Below, in pieces: positions 43,628 through 52,660 of a DNA stretch of 64,000 bases. Position numbers and translations under genes: made by a program. Position 1 is the first letter of the stretch. The number at the start of each line of letters is the position of its first letter. This DNA is from CAXMST01 sp963712765 (GTDB taxonomy: Bacteria; Actinomycetota; Thermoleophilia; Solirubrobacterales; 70-9), in contig CAVQIX010000005.1 of NCBI GenBank assembly GCA_963712765.1, positions 310,001 to 374,000 of the forward strand, written 5' to 3'. The notes under the pieces were generated by a model. That model did no database searches, was not told the DNA's origin, and saw only the letters and a list, made by a program, of their open reading frames with translations.

Positions 43628-46600
43628 CTACTTCAGCTTCACCGTCTTCTTGGTCGTCTCGGTGTTGCCGACCTCGTCGGTCACGGTCAGCGTCAACTTC
43701 GCCTTCGGCTTCTTGCCCTGCTTGACCTTCTTGACGACCTTCTTCTGCTTCTTCTTGCTCTTCAGCTTCGCGACCAGCTTCAGCTTCTCGCCGTCGGCGG
43801 CGTCGGTGTTGATCGTCTTCAGCTTGCCGCCGCCCTTGGTCACCTTGCCGGTCAGCTTCACCTCGACCGGCTCACCGGTCTTGACCGTCGCCTTGACCTT
43901 GACCTTCTTCTTCTTCACCTTCTGGCTCTTGGCTGCCTTCAGCTTGCGGCCGTCGATCTCGGTGTCGACGCTGAAGGACCGCTCGGCGGGCGAGCCGTCG
44001 AGGTTGCCGGCCCGATCGATCGAACGGACCCGGAAGCTGTGATCGCCGTCCGCGAGCGGCCCGAGAGCAAGCGGTGAGCTGCAGCCCGAGAACGCTGCGC
44101 CGTCGAGCGAGCACTGGAGGCTGGCGCCCGTCTCGGTCGAGCGGAAGCTGGCGCTCGGGGTCGAGTCGGCTCCTGCGCCACGCGGCCCGGCGTCGATCAG
44201 GGTATTGGGAGCGATCGTGTCGACCGTGAAGGCGCGTGAGGTCGCTGGGCTCTCGACGTTGCCGACCCGGTCGGTCCCGCGGACCTCGAAGGCGTGCGCG
44301 CCCTGGCCCAGTGCGCCGGTCGCGAAGCTGCCCGAACATGGCGTGTACCCGCCGCCGTCGAGGCGACACTCCAACTCGGCCGCGAGATCGTCAACGGTGA
44401 AGCCGAATGTGAAGGCCGTCTGTGAGTTGAAGCTCCCGTTCGCGGGGCCACTGGTGATCGAGGTGTTCGGCGGCGTCGTATCCGGCCCGAGAACGTCGCG
44501 GCGATAGACGTCGGAGGAGCCGTCGTCGTCGGCGGAATCGAGGTTGGTGGAGCGGGAGTCGAAGGATGTGTAGCGACCGTGCTCAGAGATGTCGGGATCG
44601 GCGTCGGAGTCGTCACCCTGGGCGCCCCCCGGCCCCTGTGCCCGGCTGGCCATCTTCGTCAACCCGAGGATCAGGTCCCGGTGGTAGACGTCGGGGCGGG
44701 TGTCGTCGGAGGCCGGGTCGAGGTTGTTGGCGGCCGAGACGAAGGCCACGTAGGTGCCGTCGGCGGAGATCGCTGGCCCCTCGGCGCTCCCGTCGGCCGG
44801 CGTGTCGCTGCTGTTGCGGCTTGCGAGGATCGTCTCGTCGTCGTCGCGGTCGCGAACGAAGATGCTGCCATTCGTCGTCGGGTCGTCCGGATGCAAATTG
44901 CTCGCGTCGCTGTGCCAGACGACCCGCGAGCCGTCGCCCGAGATCGAGGGCTCACGGGCATCCCGGCTGCCGACCGCGCCGGGGACCGCCGCGGTCGCGT
45001 CGGCGCGCGAGACGATCTCGTTCGTGTTGGCCGCGATGTCGCGGACGACGATCTGCTGGAAGCCGCCCCCGTCTCCATCGAGGTTGTCGGCCTCGGTCTC
45101 GAAGGCGACTTTGTTGCCGTCCGCGGAGATGTCGGGCAGATAGGACGAGTCGTCCGCGGAGAGGCTCGTGTTGTTGTTTTCGCGGCTCACCAGCAGCGTC
45201 TCGTCGCTGCTGAGGTCGCGGACGTAGATGTTCGAGAGCACCTCGTTTCCGTCGGGGTGGTAGTCGTCGGTGGCGTCGAAGGCGACCCGGTCGCCGTCCT
45301 CGGAGATCGAGGGCGAGGATGGGAAGCCGCCGATGTTCTGGTCGGAGTCGTCGAGGCTGACGAGCTCCGTCGTGTCGGCCTGCAGATCACGCACGAAGAT
45401 GTCGGCCTCCGCGTCGCCGTCGGTATCGAGGTTCTCGGCGTCGGACTCGAACGCGACGTAGCGGCCGTCGGGCGAGATCGACGGTCTACTCGAATTGCCG
45501 TCACCCTCCGCCCCGCTCCCGCCGTCGGCTCGGCTGGCAAGCTCGACGGTCTCGGCCTGCGCGTCGTAGACGAAGATGTCGGCGCGGTTGTTGCTCGCGT
45601 CCGGATCCAGGTTGGTCGCGTCCGACTGGAACGCGACGTAACGGCCGTCGTCCGACATCGAGGGATCCTGCGAGATCCCGTTCGCGTTGGCCGGGTCCCC
45701 GAAGGGAGCCTGGCTGGCGAGCCGTGTATCGCCGGAACCGGTATCGCGCACATAGGCGTCGCTGATCGTGTCGGTGTCGTCGGGATCGAGGTTCGTCGAT
45801 TTGCTCACCATCCCGAGCGCCCGCCCATTCGCACCGATCACGACGCTCTGGACGCCGTCGTCGGCGATTGCGCCGTTCGCCCCATCGGCGCGCGACTGCA
45901 GCCGGGTCGAATCGTCGTCGAGGTCGCGGATGTAGGCGTGGTTGACGTTGGCGACCGTGGTGTAATCGGGATCGAGGTTGCTCGCGGAGCTGATGAACGC
46001 GATCTCGGTCCCGTCCGTTGAGATCGAGGCGACCTGGGAGATCTTGTTCGCCTTGGCGCCGGCGGCGCCGCTCGCGCGGCTGATCAGCTCGGTGTCCTCG
46101 GAGCCGAGGTCGCGGATGTAGACGTCGTAGGTGGAGTCGCTGTCGTCGCCGTCGAGGTTGTCCGCCTCGCTGAGGAAGGAGACGACATTGCCGTCGCCGT
46201 TGAGCGAGGAGCCCACGGTGGTGTCGTTGGCCTTCGCGCCCGAGGATGTGTCGGCGCGGCTGACCAGCGTCAGCGTCGCGCCGGTCCGGTTGCGGACGTA
46301 GACGTCGCGCTCCTCGTCGCTGTCGGCGGCGTCGAGGTTCGAGGACTGGGTGTCAAAGCTGACGTGGCTCCCGTCGGTGTCGAGCGACGGCGCGTAGGAG
46401 GCGCGGTTGCCGTCGAGGGCGCCACGACTGACCAGCTCGGTCGTGTCGGAGCCGAGGTCGCGAACGAAGATGTCCTTGGAGAAGAAGGCACCGGCCATCG
46501 TGTCGGTGTCGTTGACCGGATCCAGCGTGTTGTCCGCCGACGCGAACCCAACGACATTGCCGTCTCCTGAGATCGCCGGCTCGGTCGCGCCCTCGGGCGG

Positions 46601-47137
46601 GGCAGGGGTGCCAGGCCCGGGTGCACCGGTCGGCCGACTCACCAACTCCAGGTCCGGGGGGTCAACGGTCAGATCGGCTACGTAGATGTCGTCCTCGTTG
46701 TTGGTGTCGTCGGCGCCGATGTCCTCGTAGGCGACGAACGCGAGCGTCTCACCGTCGTCGGAGATCGCGGGATCACTGCCGGACCCGTCGACGCCGTCGC
46801 CGGGCGTGACGAGCGTGGTGGTCCCCGCGACTGTGTCCCGAACGTAGATGTCTTCGTCGCCCTCGGTGTCCTCGGCGTCGAGGTTCGTTGCCTGGGTGCC
46901 GAAGGCGACGTAGCGACCGTCGCTGGAGACGTCGATCGGAATCGCGGACGCGTTGACCTTGCCGCCGGGAATCACCTGGGCGAGGCTGACGAGTGTGGTG
47001 TCGTCCTTGGCGGCGGAGCTCGGGGCGGCGAGCCAGACGGCGACAACGAGGGCGAGGGCGAGAGCGAGGGACCCGATCAGCCGAGCACTGAGATCGAACC
47101 CGTCCAGCCGCACCCGCTCCGTCTTCGATCCCGCCAT
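43628..47137 (-). CDS. Exported 14-repeat beta-propeller surface protein with Ig-like modules and lysine-rich tail
   Basis: Predicted 1169 residues from ATG 47137. N-terminal membrane/signal helix 'LIGSLALALALVVAVWLAAP'. Then 14 consecutive repeats of about 55-60 residues of the form (R/N)YVAF-S-A-NLD-D-D-YVRD-TELVSR-G-PSISDDG, as in TolB/WD40-like (PD40) propellers: enough for two 7-bladed propellers. Two Ig-like repeats follow, each starting 'DTIAPNT' or 'DTTPPNT' and ending 'DRxGNxxSPA'. The tail is unusually Lys-rich. It is probably a cell-wall or surface protein. The long repeated region has low-complexity shadow frames, which I excluded. Confidence 0.88.
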   Translation of the reverse strand: MAGSKTERVRLDGFDLSARLIGSLALALALVVAVWLAAPSSAAKDDTTLVSLAQVIPGGKVNASAIPIDVSSDGRYVAFGTQATNLDAEDTEGDEDIYVRDTVAGTTTLVTPGDGVDGSGSDPAISDDGETLAFVAYEDIGADDTNNEDDIYVADLTVDPPDLELVSRPTGAPGPGTPAPPEGATEPAISGDGNVVGFASADNTLDPVNDTDTMAGAFFSKDIFVRDLGSDTTELVSRGALDGNRASYAPSLDTDGSHVSFDTQSSNLDAADSDEERDVYVRNRTGATLTLVSRADTSSGAKANDTTVGSSLNGDGNVVSFLSEADNLDGDDSDSTYDVYIRDLGSEDTELISRASGAAGAKANKISQVASISTDGTEIAFISSASNLDPDYTTVANVNHAYIRDLDDDSTRLQSRADGANGAIADDGVQSVVIGANGRALGMVSKSTNLDPDDTDTISDAYVRDTGSGDTRLASQAPFGDPANANGISQDPSMSDDGRYVAFQSDATNLDPDASNNRADIFVYDAQAETVELASRADGGSGAEGDGNSSRPSISPDGRYVAFESDAENLDTDGDAEADIFVRDLQADTTELVSLDDSDQNIGGFPSSPSISEDGDRVAFDATDDYHPDGNEVLSNIYVRDLSSDETLLVSRENNNTSLSADDSSYLPDISADGNKVAFETEADNLDGDGGGFQQIVVRDIAANTNEIVSRADATAAVPGAVGSRDAREPSISGDGSRVVWHSDASNLHPDDPTTNGSIFVRDRDDDETILASRNSSDTPADGSAEGPAISADGTYVAFVSAANNLDPASDDTRPDVYHRDLILGLTKMASRAQGPGGAQGDDSDADPDISEHGRYTSFDSRSTNLDSADDDGSSDVYRRDVLGPDTTPPNTSITSGPANGSFNSQTAFTFGFTVDDLAAELECRLDGGGYTPCSGSFATGALGQGAHAFEVRGTDRVGNVESPATSRAFTVDTIAPNTLIDAGPRGAGADSTPSASFRSTETGASLQCSLDGAAFSGCSSPLALGPLADGDHSFRVRSIDRAGNLDGSPAERSFSVDTEIDGRKLKAAKSQKVKKKKVKVKATVKTGEPVEVKLTGKVTKGGGKLKTINTDAADGEKLKLVAKLKSKKKQKKVVKKVKQGKKPKAKLTLTVTDEVGNTETTKKTVKLK

Positions 47138-47238
47138 CCGGCGCCAGCCTAACAAACGGTCCTCGACCAACACCGCGGCCTCGAGATGCGCCGGACCGAG
47201 GCGAGGCTAGAGTCCGCCGCGTCGAGGCACGAACCGAC

Positions 47239-48405
47239 ATCGAGCGGCGTCGCAGGGATCGACGAGCGGCTCGCCGCCGGGCCGCGGTCCGGCGGCGCCG
47301 GGTCGTCGCCGTAACCGCAGTCCTCGTCGGGCTGGGGCTGCTCTTCCTCCTCTTCCGGGGATGCGGCGGGGACGAGGCCGAGCCTCCGACCCCCTCCCCC
47401 GCGACCGCGCTGGACCCGGTCCAGCTCGCGGGCCAGCGACTGATCGCCGGGTGGGACGGCGCCGATCCGCCGCGGGGCCTGCGGCGAATGATCGCCTCCG
47501 GCCGGGTCGCCGGAGTGATCCTCTTCGCGGACAACGCCCCCGACCGCGGGACCGCGCGTCGCTCGCTCCGCGCCCTGCAGGGCATCGAGAGCCCCCCGGG
47601 ACTTCAGGCGCCGCTGCTGGCGATGGTCGATCAAGAGGGCGGACAGGTCAAGCGCATCGCCGGCCCGCCGACCGCCTCGGCCGAGAAGATGGGGATGCGC
47701 GGTGAGGCCTTCGCCGCGACCCAGGGCCTGGCGACGGGCCGCAGCCTTTCGAGGCTCGGCTTCAACATCGACCTCGCGCCGGTCCTCGACCTCGACCTGC
47801 CCGGGGGCGCGATCGGCCGCGAGCAGCGCTCGTTCGGCGCCGATCCCGAGCGGGTCAGCGCCGTCGCGATCGACGGCTTCGGAGCCGGCCTCGACCGGAG
47901 CGGCGTTGTGGCCACGGCCAAGCACTTCCCGGGTATCGGCTCGATCGAGACCAACACCGACAACGCCGCCCAGGCGGTCCGGCTCGGCCCATCCGAGCTG
48001 CAGGACGGTCCCATCCGCCCGTTCGAGGACTTCATCGCCGCCCGCGGGCGGATGATCATGGTCGGTCTCGCCACCTACCCCGAGATCGCAAACCGACCCG
48101 CCGCGTTGTCGGCGAAGTTCGTAACCGATGAGCTGCGCGGACGGCTCGGGTTCAGCGGGGTGACGATCACCGACGGCCTCGGCGCCGCGGCGGCCGTCGA
48201 CTTCGGCGATACCCGGAAGGTCGCACTGGCCGCGGTCAACGCCGGCAACGACCTGCTCCTTTACTCGGATTGGCGCGCTGCACGGGACGTCGGCCGCCTG
48301 TTCGCGGGCCGACTCCGCTCCGGCGCCCTCGAGCGTGCCTCCTTCGAGGACTCCGCCGAGCGCGTCCTCGATCTACGCGGCTCGCTGGCCGAGCGTTCCG
48401 GATAG
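47239..48405 (+). CDS. nagZ: Glycoside hydrolase family 3, NagZ-like beta-N-acetylglucosaminidase, start uncertain
   Basis: GH3 enzyme that removes GlcNAc from muropeptides: 'MVDQEGGQVKRI' (substrate pocket), 'GFNIDLAPVLDLD', 'VATAKHFPGIGSIETNTD' (KH-PG-T loop with catalytic His/Asp of NagZ) and 'SGVTITDGLGAAAAV' (nucleophile Asp). The frame is open upstream of the first canonical start (ATG 47488) and encodes a basic region and a membrane helix ('VTAVLVGLGLLFLLF'). In that upstream stretch I find no ATG, GTG or TTG in frame; ATC 47239 is a placeholder start. Nearby murQ supports a role in wall recycling. Confidence 0.85.
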   Translation: MERRRRDRRAARRRAAVRRRRVVAVTAVLVGLGLLFLLFRGCGGDEAEPPTPSPATALDPVQLAGQRLIAGWDGADPPRGLRRMIASGRVAGVILFADNAPDRGTARRSLRALQGIESPPGLQAPLLAMVDQEGGQVKRIAGPPTASAEKMGMRGEAFAATQGLATGRSLSRLGFNIDLAPVLDLDLPGGAIGREQRSFGADPERVSAVAIDGFGAGLDRSGVVATAKHFPGIGSIETNTDNAAQAVRLGPSELQDGPIRPFEDFIAARGRMIMVGLATYPEIANRPAALSAKFVTDELRGRLGFSGVTITDGLGAAAAVDFGDTRKVALAAVNAGNDLLLYSDWRAARDVGRLFAGRLRSGALERASFEDSAERVLDLRGSLAERSG

Positions 48406-48417
48406 GCTCGCGCCCGC

Positions 48418-49734
48418 ATGGCAGAGCGAGTCAGCGCAGCAGAGGCGGTGGCGCGGGTCCGGACCCGGGACACGATCGGCATCCCACTGGGGCCCGGGCA
48501 GCCGGCCGAGTTCATGGCCGCGCTCGGCGGGCGCGGGGACTGGGAGGAGCTGCGCATTTACGGGGCGCTGCTGGCGGTCGGAACCGGCGTCTTCAATCAC
48601 CCCAACGTTCACTACCTGAGCGGATTCTTCGGCCCGATCGAACGGGCGCTTCGCGACGCCGGCGCCAACATCGGCTTCGTCCCGGCCGACTTCCGCCGCT
48701 TCGCTCCGCTGCTCGCAGATCAGGCGCCGCGCGTCGTCGCGGTCGCCGGCACCCCTCCCGATGCCGACGGTGTCTGCTCGCTCTCCCTTCATGCCGGGGC
48801 CCACAACGCCGAGATCGAGGCCGCCGCCGACGATCCCGATCGGGTTCTGGTGTTGGAAGCGTCCGAGAGCTTCCCTCGAACTCACGGGATCGAGCCCGAG
48901 TACCCGCACGCGATCTCGGCGGAGCGGGTCGACCTTCTGGTCGACAGCCAGGCCGAGCCGCTGCCGCTGGCCGATCCCGACCCCAGCGACGAGGACCGTC
49001 GCATCGCTCAGCACGCCGCCGCCTTCGTTCCCGAGGGCGCGACCCTGCAGACCGGGATCGGCGCCGTCCCCTCGACCATCGCCCGGATCCTCGCCGAGGG
49101 CGACGGCGGCGACTACGGGGTCCACTCCGAGATGTTCACCACCGGGCTGATGCACCTGCACAAGGCGGGGAAGGTGAGCAACCGCAAGGGCCAGTTCGAC
49201 GGCGTCTCGGTGGCGACGTTCGCGGCGGGGACCGAGGAGCTCTACGAATGGCTGGACGGCAACCAGGAGGTCGCCTTCCTCCCGGTCGAGATCGTCAACT
49301 CCCCGGCCTACATCCGTGCCAACCGGCGGATGGTGACGATCAACGCCGCGCTCGCCGTTGACGTCCAGGGGCAGGTGGTCGCCGACACGATCGCCGGGCG
49401 CCAGTACTCGGGCATCGGCGGCCACGAGGACTTCGTCACCGGGACGGCCCTCGACCGCGACGACCGCTCGCTGCTGTGTCTGCGCTCGACCTGGACGGTC
49501 GCCGGTGAGCTGCGGTCGCGGATCGTCCCCTACTTCGATGCTGGCGCGGTGATCACCACCCCCAGGCACCAGGTCGACGTGATCGTCACCGAGTACGGCG
49601 TCGCCGAGCTGCAGGGCAAGACGATCCACCAGCGCGGGATCGAACTGGCGGCGATCGCCCACCCGGACTTCCGCGATGAGCTGCTCGAGGCCGCCGAGCG
49701 GGCCTCCTACGGAAGCTCGCCGGTGCCCGGCTAG
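48418..49734 (+). CDS. Acetyl-CoA hydrolase/transferase family CoA-transferase
   Basis: Predicted 438-residue two-domain CoA-transferase, of the type that transfers CoA between acids (acetyl-CoA hydrolase, 4-hydroxybutyrate CoA-transferase group). Catalytic Glu lies in 'GVHSEMFTTGLM' at about residue 238; the GxG loop is 'TLQTGIGAVPS', and 'YSGIGGHEDFV' and 'VDVIVTEYGVAELQGK' form the CoA site. Start ATG 48418 directly follows the NagZ stop by 12 nt on the same strand; that may be only positional. The exact donor and acceptor acids cannot be told. Confidence 0.88.
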   Translation: MAERVSAAEAVARVRTRDTIGIPLGPGQPAEFMAALGGRGDWEELRIYGALLAVGTGVFNHPNVHYLSGFFGPIERALRDAGANIGFVPADFRRFAPLLADQAPRVVAVAGTPPDADGVCSLSLHAGAHNAEIEAAADDPDRVLVLEASESFPRTHGIEPEYPHAISAERVDLLVDSQAEPLPLADPDPSDEDRRIAQHAAAFVPEGATLQTGIGAVPSTIARILAEGDGGDYGVHSEMFTTGLMHLHKAGKVSNRKGQFDGVSVATFAAGTEELYEWLDGNQEVAFLPVEIVNSPAYIRANRRMVTINAALAVDVQGQVVADTIAGRQYSGIGGHEDFVTGTALDRDDRSLLCLRSTWTVAGELRSRIVPYFDAGAVITTPRHQVDVIVTEYGVAELQGKTIHQRGIELAAIAHPDFRDELLEAAERASYGSSPVPG

Positions 49735-49810
49735 TCGTCCCGCGGACTGCTCACGGGGAGCTCGAGGGGGCCGCCTGAGGACGGCGGCCGCTGCGGCTAA
49801 GGTCGCTGCG

Positions 49811-50620
49811 ATGCAGGATTCCCGAACAGGGCGATCGATCTCGCTCGAGACGACCGGCGAGGGTAGGCCGATGGCGCTGATCCACGGAGTCGGAGGCAAC
49901 CGTTCGATCTGGAGCCGCAGCGTCCCCTTGCTTCGATCCGCGGGCCGCGCCGTGAGCAGCGTCGATCTGCCCGGCTTCGGCCGCTCCCCGGCCCCCGGGG
50001 AGTGGCGGATCGAGTCGGTCGCGGATTCGGTCGCGGAGGCGCTCGACGATGAGATCGGCGAGCCGTTCGACCTGATCGGCTCCTCGCTGGGCGGCGCCGT
50101 CGCGATCACCGTGGCCGCGCGCCGGCCGGATCTGATCGACCGCCTGATCCTCGCCGCCCCGGCCGGCTTCCGCCCCGCTCCGGGACCGCTGCCCGCGATT
50201 GCCGGCCTGATCGCCGGCCCCTACCTGTTCGCGCGCCGACAGGCCGGCCTGCGTCTCGCTGACCACGCCCAGGCTCGGCGCCTGTTTCTCGCCGGCACCG
50301 TCGCCGACGGCTCGGCGGTCGACCCCGAGGCCGCGTCCCTGATCTGGCGCGCCTCCGAGAACGCGGTGAGCCTGCGGCCGGCGATCAGCGCCGCGGCCTC
50401 GGCGGACCTCAGGGACCTCGCCCGAGGGCTCGAGGTTCCCTTCGGCCTGCTCTGGGGCACCCTCGACCGGATCGTCCCCGCCCATACCGCGGAGCGGCTT
50501 CTCGAGATCGCACCCGACGCGCCACTCGAGCTGATTCCGGGCGCCGGGCACATCCCTCACCTCGAAAGGCCGCGGCAGTTCGTCCAGGCGGTCGAGAGGC
50601 TGCTCGAACAGCTCCCCTAG
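49811..50620 (+). CDS. Alpha/beta-hydrolase
   Basis: Predicted 269-residue hydrolase from ATG 49811. The catalytic triad is visible: nucleophile Ser in 'LIGSSLGGAVAI', acid Asp in 'LLWGTLDRIVPAHT', base His in 'IPGAGHIPHLERPRQF'. The oxyanion loop is 'LIHGVGGNRSIWSRS', and 'DLPGFGRSPAP' is standard for the fold. No signal peptide. It lies between a CoA-transferase gene and a DUF1330 gene on the same strand. The substrate cannot be predicted; similar genes encode esterases, C-C hydrolases or epoxide hydrolases. Confidence 0.87.
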   Translation: MQDSRTGRSISLETTGEGRPMALIHGVGGNRSIWSRSVPLLRSAGRAVSSVDLPGFGRSPAPGEWRIESVADSVAEALDDEIGEPFDLIGSSLGGAVAITVAARRPDLIDRLILAAPAGFRPAPGPLPAIAGLIAGPYLFARRQAGLRLADHAQARRLFLAGTVADGSAVDPEAASLIWRASENAVSLRPAISAAASADLRDLARGLEVPFGLLWGTLDRIVPAHTAERLLEIAPDAPLELIPGAGHIPHLERPRQFVQAVERLLEQLP

Positions 50621-50641
50621 GACTCGGATAGTGTCGCGCGC

Positions 50642-51094
50642 GTGAGCAGCGGCAACGTCGATCCCACAGAAGAGCAGATCCAGGCCCTGATGACCGCTTC
50701 CGAGGAGGAGATGGCGACCCCGATCACGATGATCAACCTGCTGCGCTTCCGGCAGCAGGCGGACTACGCCGAGGGAGTCGACGCCGAGCCCTGCAGCGGT
50801 CCGGAGGCCTATCAGCGCTACGCGGAGGGGGCGGTTTCGGCGGTCGCCAAGGTCGGCGGACGCCCGATCTGGGGAGCCGAGGCGCGGCAGACCGTGATCG
50901 GGCCCGTCGATGAGGCATGGGATCAGGCCTTCATCGTCTTCTACCCGAGCCGCAACGCGTTCCTGCAGATGGTCCAGGATCCCGATTACCAGGCGATCGT
51001 CCCCCACCGGACCGCGGCGCTCGCCGACTCGCGGCTGATCAGGTGCGAGCACTCCGTGCCGGGGTCGGAGATGCTCGACTCCATCGGCGAGTAG
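50642..51094 (+). CDS. DUF1330 family protein
   Basis: Predicted 150-residue protein beginning at GTG 50642. 'ITMINLLRFRQQADY', 'GPEAYQRYAEGAVSAVAKVGGRP', 'WDQAFIVFYPSRNAFLQMVQDPDYQAIVPHRTAALADSRLI' are characteristic of the DUF1330/dimeric alpha-beta barrel group. Function unknown. It follows the alpha/beta-hydrolase gene by 21 nt and converges on the SDR gene with 6 bp between stops. Confidence 0.85.
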   Translation: MSSGNVDPTEEQIQALMTASEEEMATPITMINLLRFRQQADYAEGVDAEPCSGPEAYQRYAEGAVSAVAKVGGRPIWGAEARQTVIGPVDEAWDQAFIVFYPSRNAFLQMVQDPDYQAIVPHRTAALADSRLIRCEHSVPGSEMLDSIGE

Positions 51095-51100
51095 GAGCGC

Positions 51101-51976
51101 TCAGTCCTCTTCGAGGAGCCCGACGTTTCGGGCGCTCATCGCCCGGCCGAGCGCGGCGATCTCCGCGTCCAAATCGGGAACGAGCTCGGCCGCATCGCGG
51201 CCGGCCACCTTCTCACCGATCCGGCTGACCATCAGGTTTCGGATCCAGAACAGGAGCCGGGCCGACTTCGGAACGAAGATCCGATCCTGGCGGCTCTCAG
51301 CCCCGTCGACGATCAGCCGCGCACACTCCTCGGCGGAGGTCGTCACCTTCGCCGGCCAGGGCAGCTTCTCCCGCATCTCACGGAAGGTCCGGAGATCCTC
51401 GGCGGCCTCGCGAACCATCGCGGTGTCGATCCATGAGGGATGAATGCTCGCGGCCGTCACCCCGCGGTGGCCGACCTCGAGTCGGAGCGCCCGCGTAAAC
51501 AGCTCGACCCCGGCCTTCGAAGCGTTGTAGGGCGAGACGCCCGGCAGCGGAGCGTAGGAGGCGATCGAGCCGATTATCCCGATCCAGCCCCCGCGCGCCA
51601 GCAGCTGAGGGAGCGTCAGGTGTGCGGTCCGGTAGACGCCGCTGAGGTTGATCTCGACCGCCCGGTCGAATACCTCCGGAGGGGTGTTCTCGACCGACCC
51701 GTAGGTGGCGATGCCCGCGTTGGCCAGGACGAGATCGATCCCACCGAGCTGCTGGACGGTCGCATCGACTGCGGCACGCATCGAGTCGGTGTCGGTGACG
51801 TCGGCTTCGAGGTGGATGTGCCCCTCCCCCAGCTCGGCGGCTCGCGCCTTGAGCTCCTCGGGCTCGATCCCCGTCAGCGCGACTCGCGCTCCCCGCGAGG
51901 CCGCCTCGGAGGCGACGGCGGCTCCGATACCGCGGGCTGCACCGGTGATGAAGAAGACCTTGCCGTGGAGTGGCAC
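51101..51976 (-). CDS. Short-chain dehydrogenase/reductase
   Basis: Predicted 291-residue classical SDR from GTG 51976: cofactor loop 'VFFITGAARGIGAAVASEA', 'LEADVTD', 'LVLANAGIATYG', 'IGIIGSIASY' (catalytic Ser) and 'YNASKAGVELF' (YxxxK). A C-terminal 90-residue extension (RLLFWIRNLMVSRIGEKVAG) has a possible membrane-associated helix, as in some lipid-acting SDRs. Substrate unknown. It is next to a two-helix membrane protein gene on the same strand. Confidence 0.9.
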   Translation of the reverse strand: MPLHGKVFFITGAARGIGAAVASEAASRGARVALTGIEPEELKARAAELGEGHIHLEADVTDTDSMRAAVDATVQQLGGIDLVLANAGIATYGSVENTPPEVFDRAVEINLSGVYRTAHLTLPQLLARGGWIGIIGSIASYAPLPGVSPYNASKAGVELFTRALRLEVGHRGVTAASIHPSWIDTAMVREAAEDLRTFREMREKLPWPAKVTTSAEECARLIVDGAESRQDRIFVPKSARLLFWIRNLMVSRIGEKVAGRDAAELVPDLDAEIAALGRAMSARNVGLLEED

Positions 51977-52010
51977 CGGGCCAGCCTACCCGGCCGCCCG
52001 CCGGCGGCGC

Positions 52011-52613
52011 TCAGCCGTAGCTGTCGGCCCGACGCGTGATCAGACGCTGAAACCGCGGCCGAACCGAGATCAGCAGGATCAGCGCGAGGAGGAGGAGTCC
52101 GATCGGCCCGATCATGCGGTCCCAGGCCTCCGAGAACCGGTCGCTTACGGCGCCCGTCGGGCTCTGGCCGAAGCTGACCTGAGCCTGCGACAGGGCCCTC
52201 GAATCGTCGCGGCTGACCACCACCCGGTAGAGACCGCTCGATGGCGGGTTGACCGAGGCGATCTGCTGCCGGGCCTGGCCGGAGCTGATCTCCGTCGCGT
52301 CCCCGCGGGCATCGACCCGAAGCGACTCGCCGGTCCGTGGGTCGAGGACCTTGATCTGAATATCCTCCGGCAGAGCGCTCGCTCCGCCCGACTCACCGGA
52401 GGCGACGACGCCGATGCCGGTCTCGGAGCTCGGCAGATCGATCCAGGTGCTGGAGGGGATCCCGACGCGACCGTAACGATCGGCGTCGGGCGCCACTACT
52501 CCGACCAACGCGTAAGCGCAGACCCCGGCGACGGCGATGAGAAGCATCGCCAATACCGAGACCGCCCCGCCCTCGGAGCTCTCGTGCCGCCTACGGGCGA
52601 CGTATGCGTTCAT
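52011..52613 (-). CDS. Membrane protein with two transmembrane helices
   Basis: Predicted 200-residue protein from ATG 52613: short basic N-terminus, membrane helix (about residues 17-39, 'AVSVLAMLLIAVAGVCAYALVGV'), a ~120-residue outward or cytosolic domain with Ser/Asp/Gln-rich strands ('IQIKVLDPRTGESLRVDA', 'SGLYRVVVSRDDSRAL'), then a second helix ('MIGPIGLLLLALILLIS') and a basic C-terminus. No family was recognised. It lies 47 bp downstream of the monooxygenase gene and on the same strand. Confidence 0.75.
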   Translation of the reverse strand: MNAYVARRRHESSEGGAVSVLAMLLIAVAGVCAYALVGVVAPDADRYGRVGIPSSTWIDLPSSETGIGVVASGESGGASALPEDIQIKVLDPRTGESLRVDARGDATEISSGQARQQIASVNPPSSGLYRVVVSRDDSRALSQAQVSFGQSPTGAVSDRFSEAWDRMIGPIGLLLLALILLISVRPRFQRLITRRADSYG

Positions 52614-52660
52614 GACCACATGGTCCCACCGACCCCAAGGAAACCTGGACAAATGATTGA

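Noticed and set aside
44579..46021. 480-codon plus-strand frame in the propeller gene
   Set aside because: Repetitive because the sense repeats are; no independent evidence of translation.
43628..47137. CRISPR-like periodicity
   Set aside because: The period is that of coding protein repeats, with diverged DNA and no constant repeat/spacer structure.
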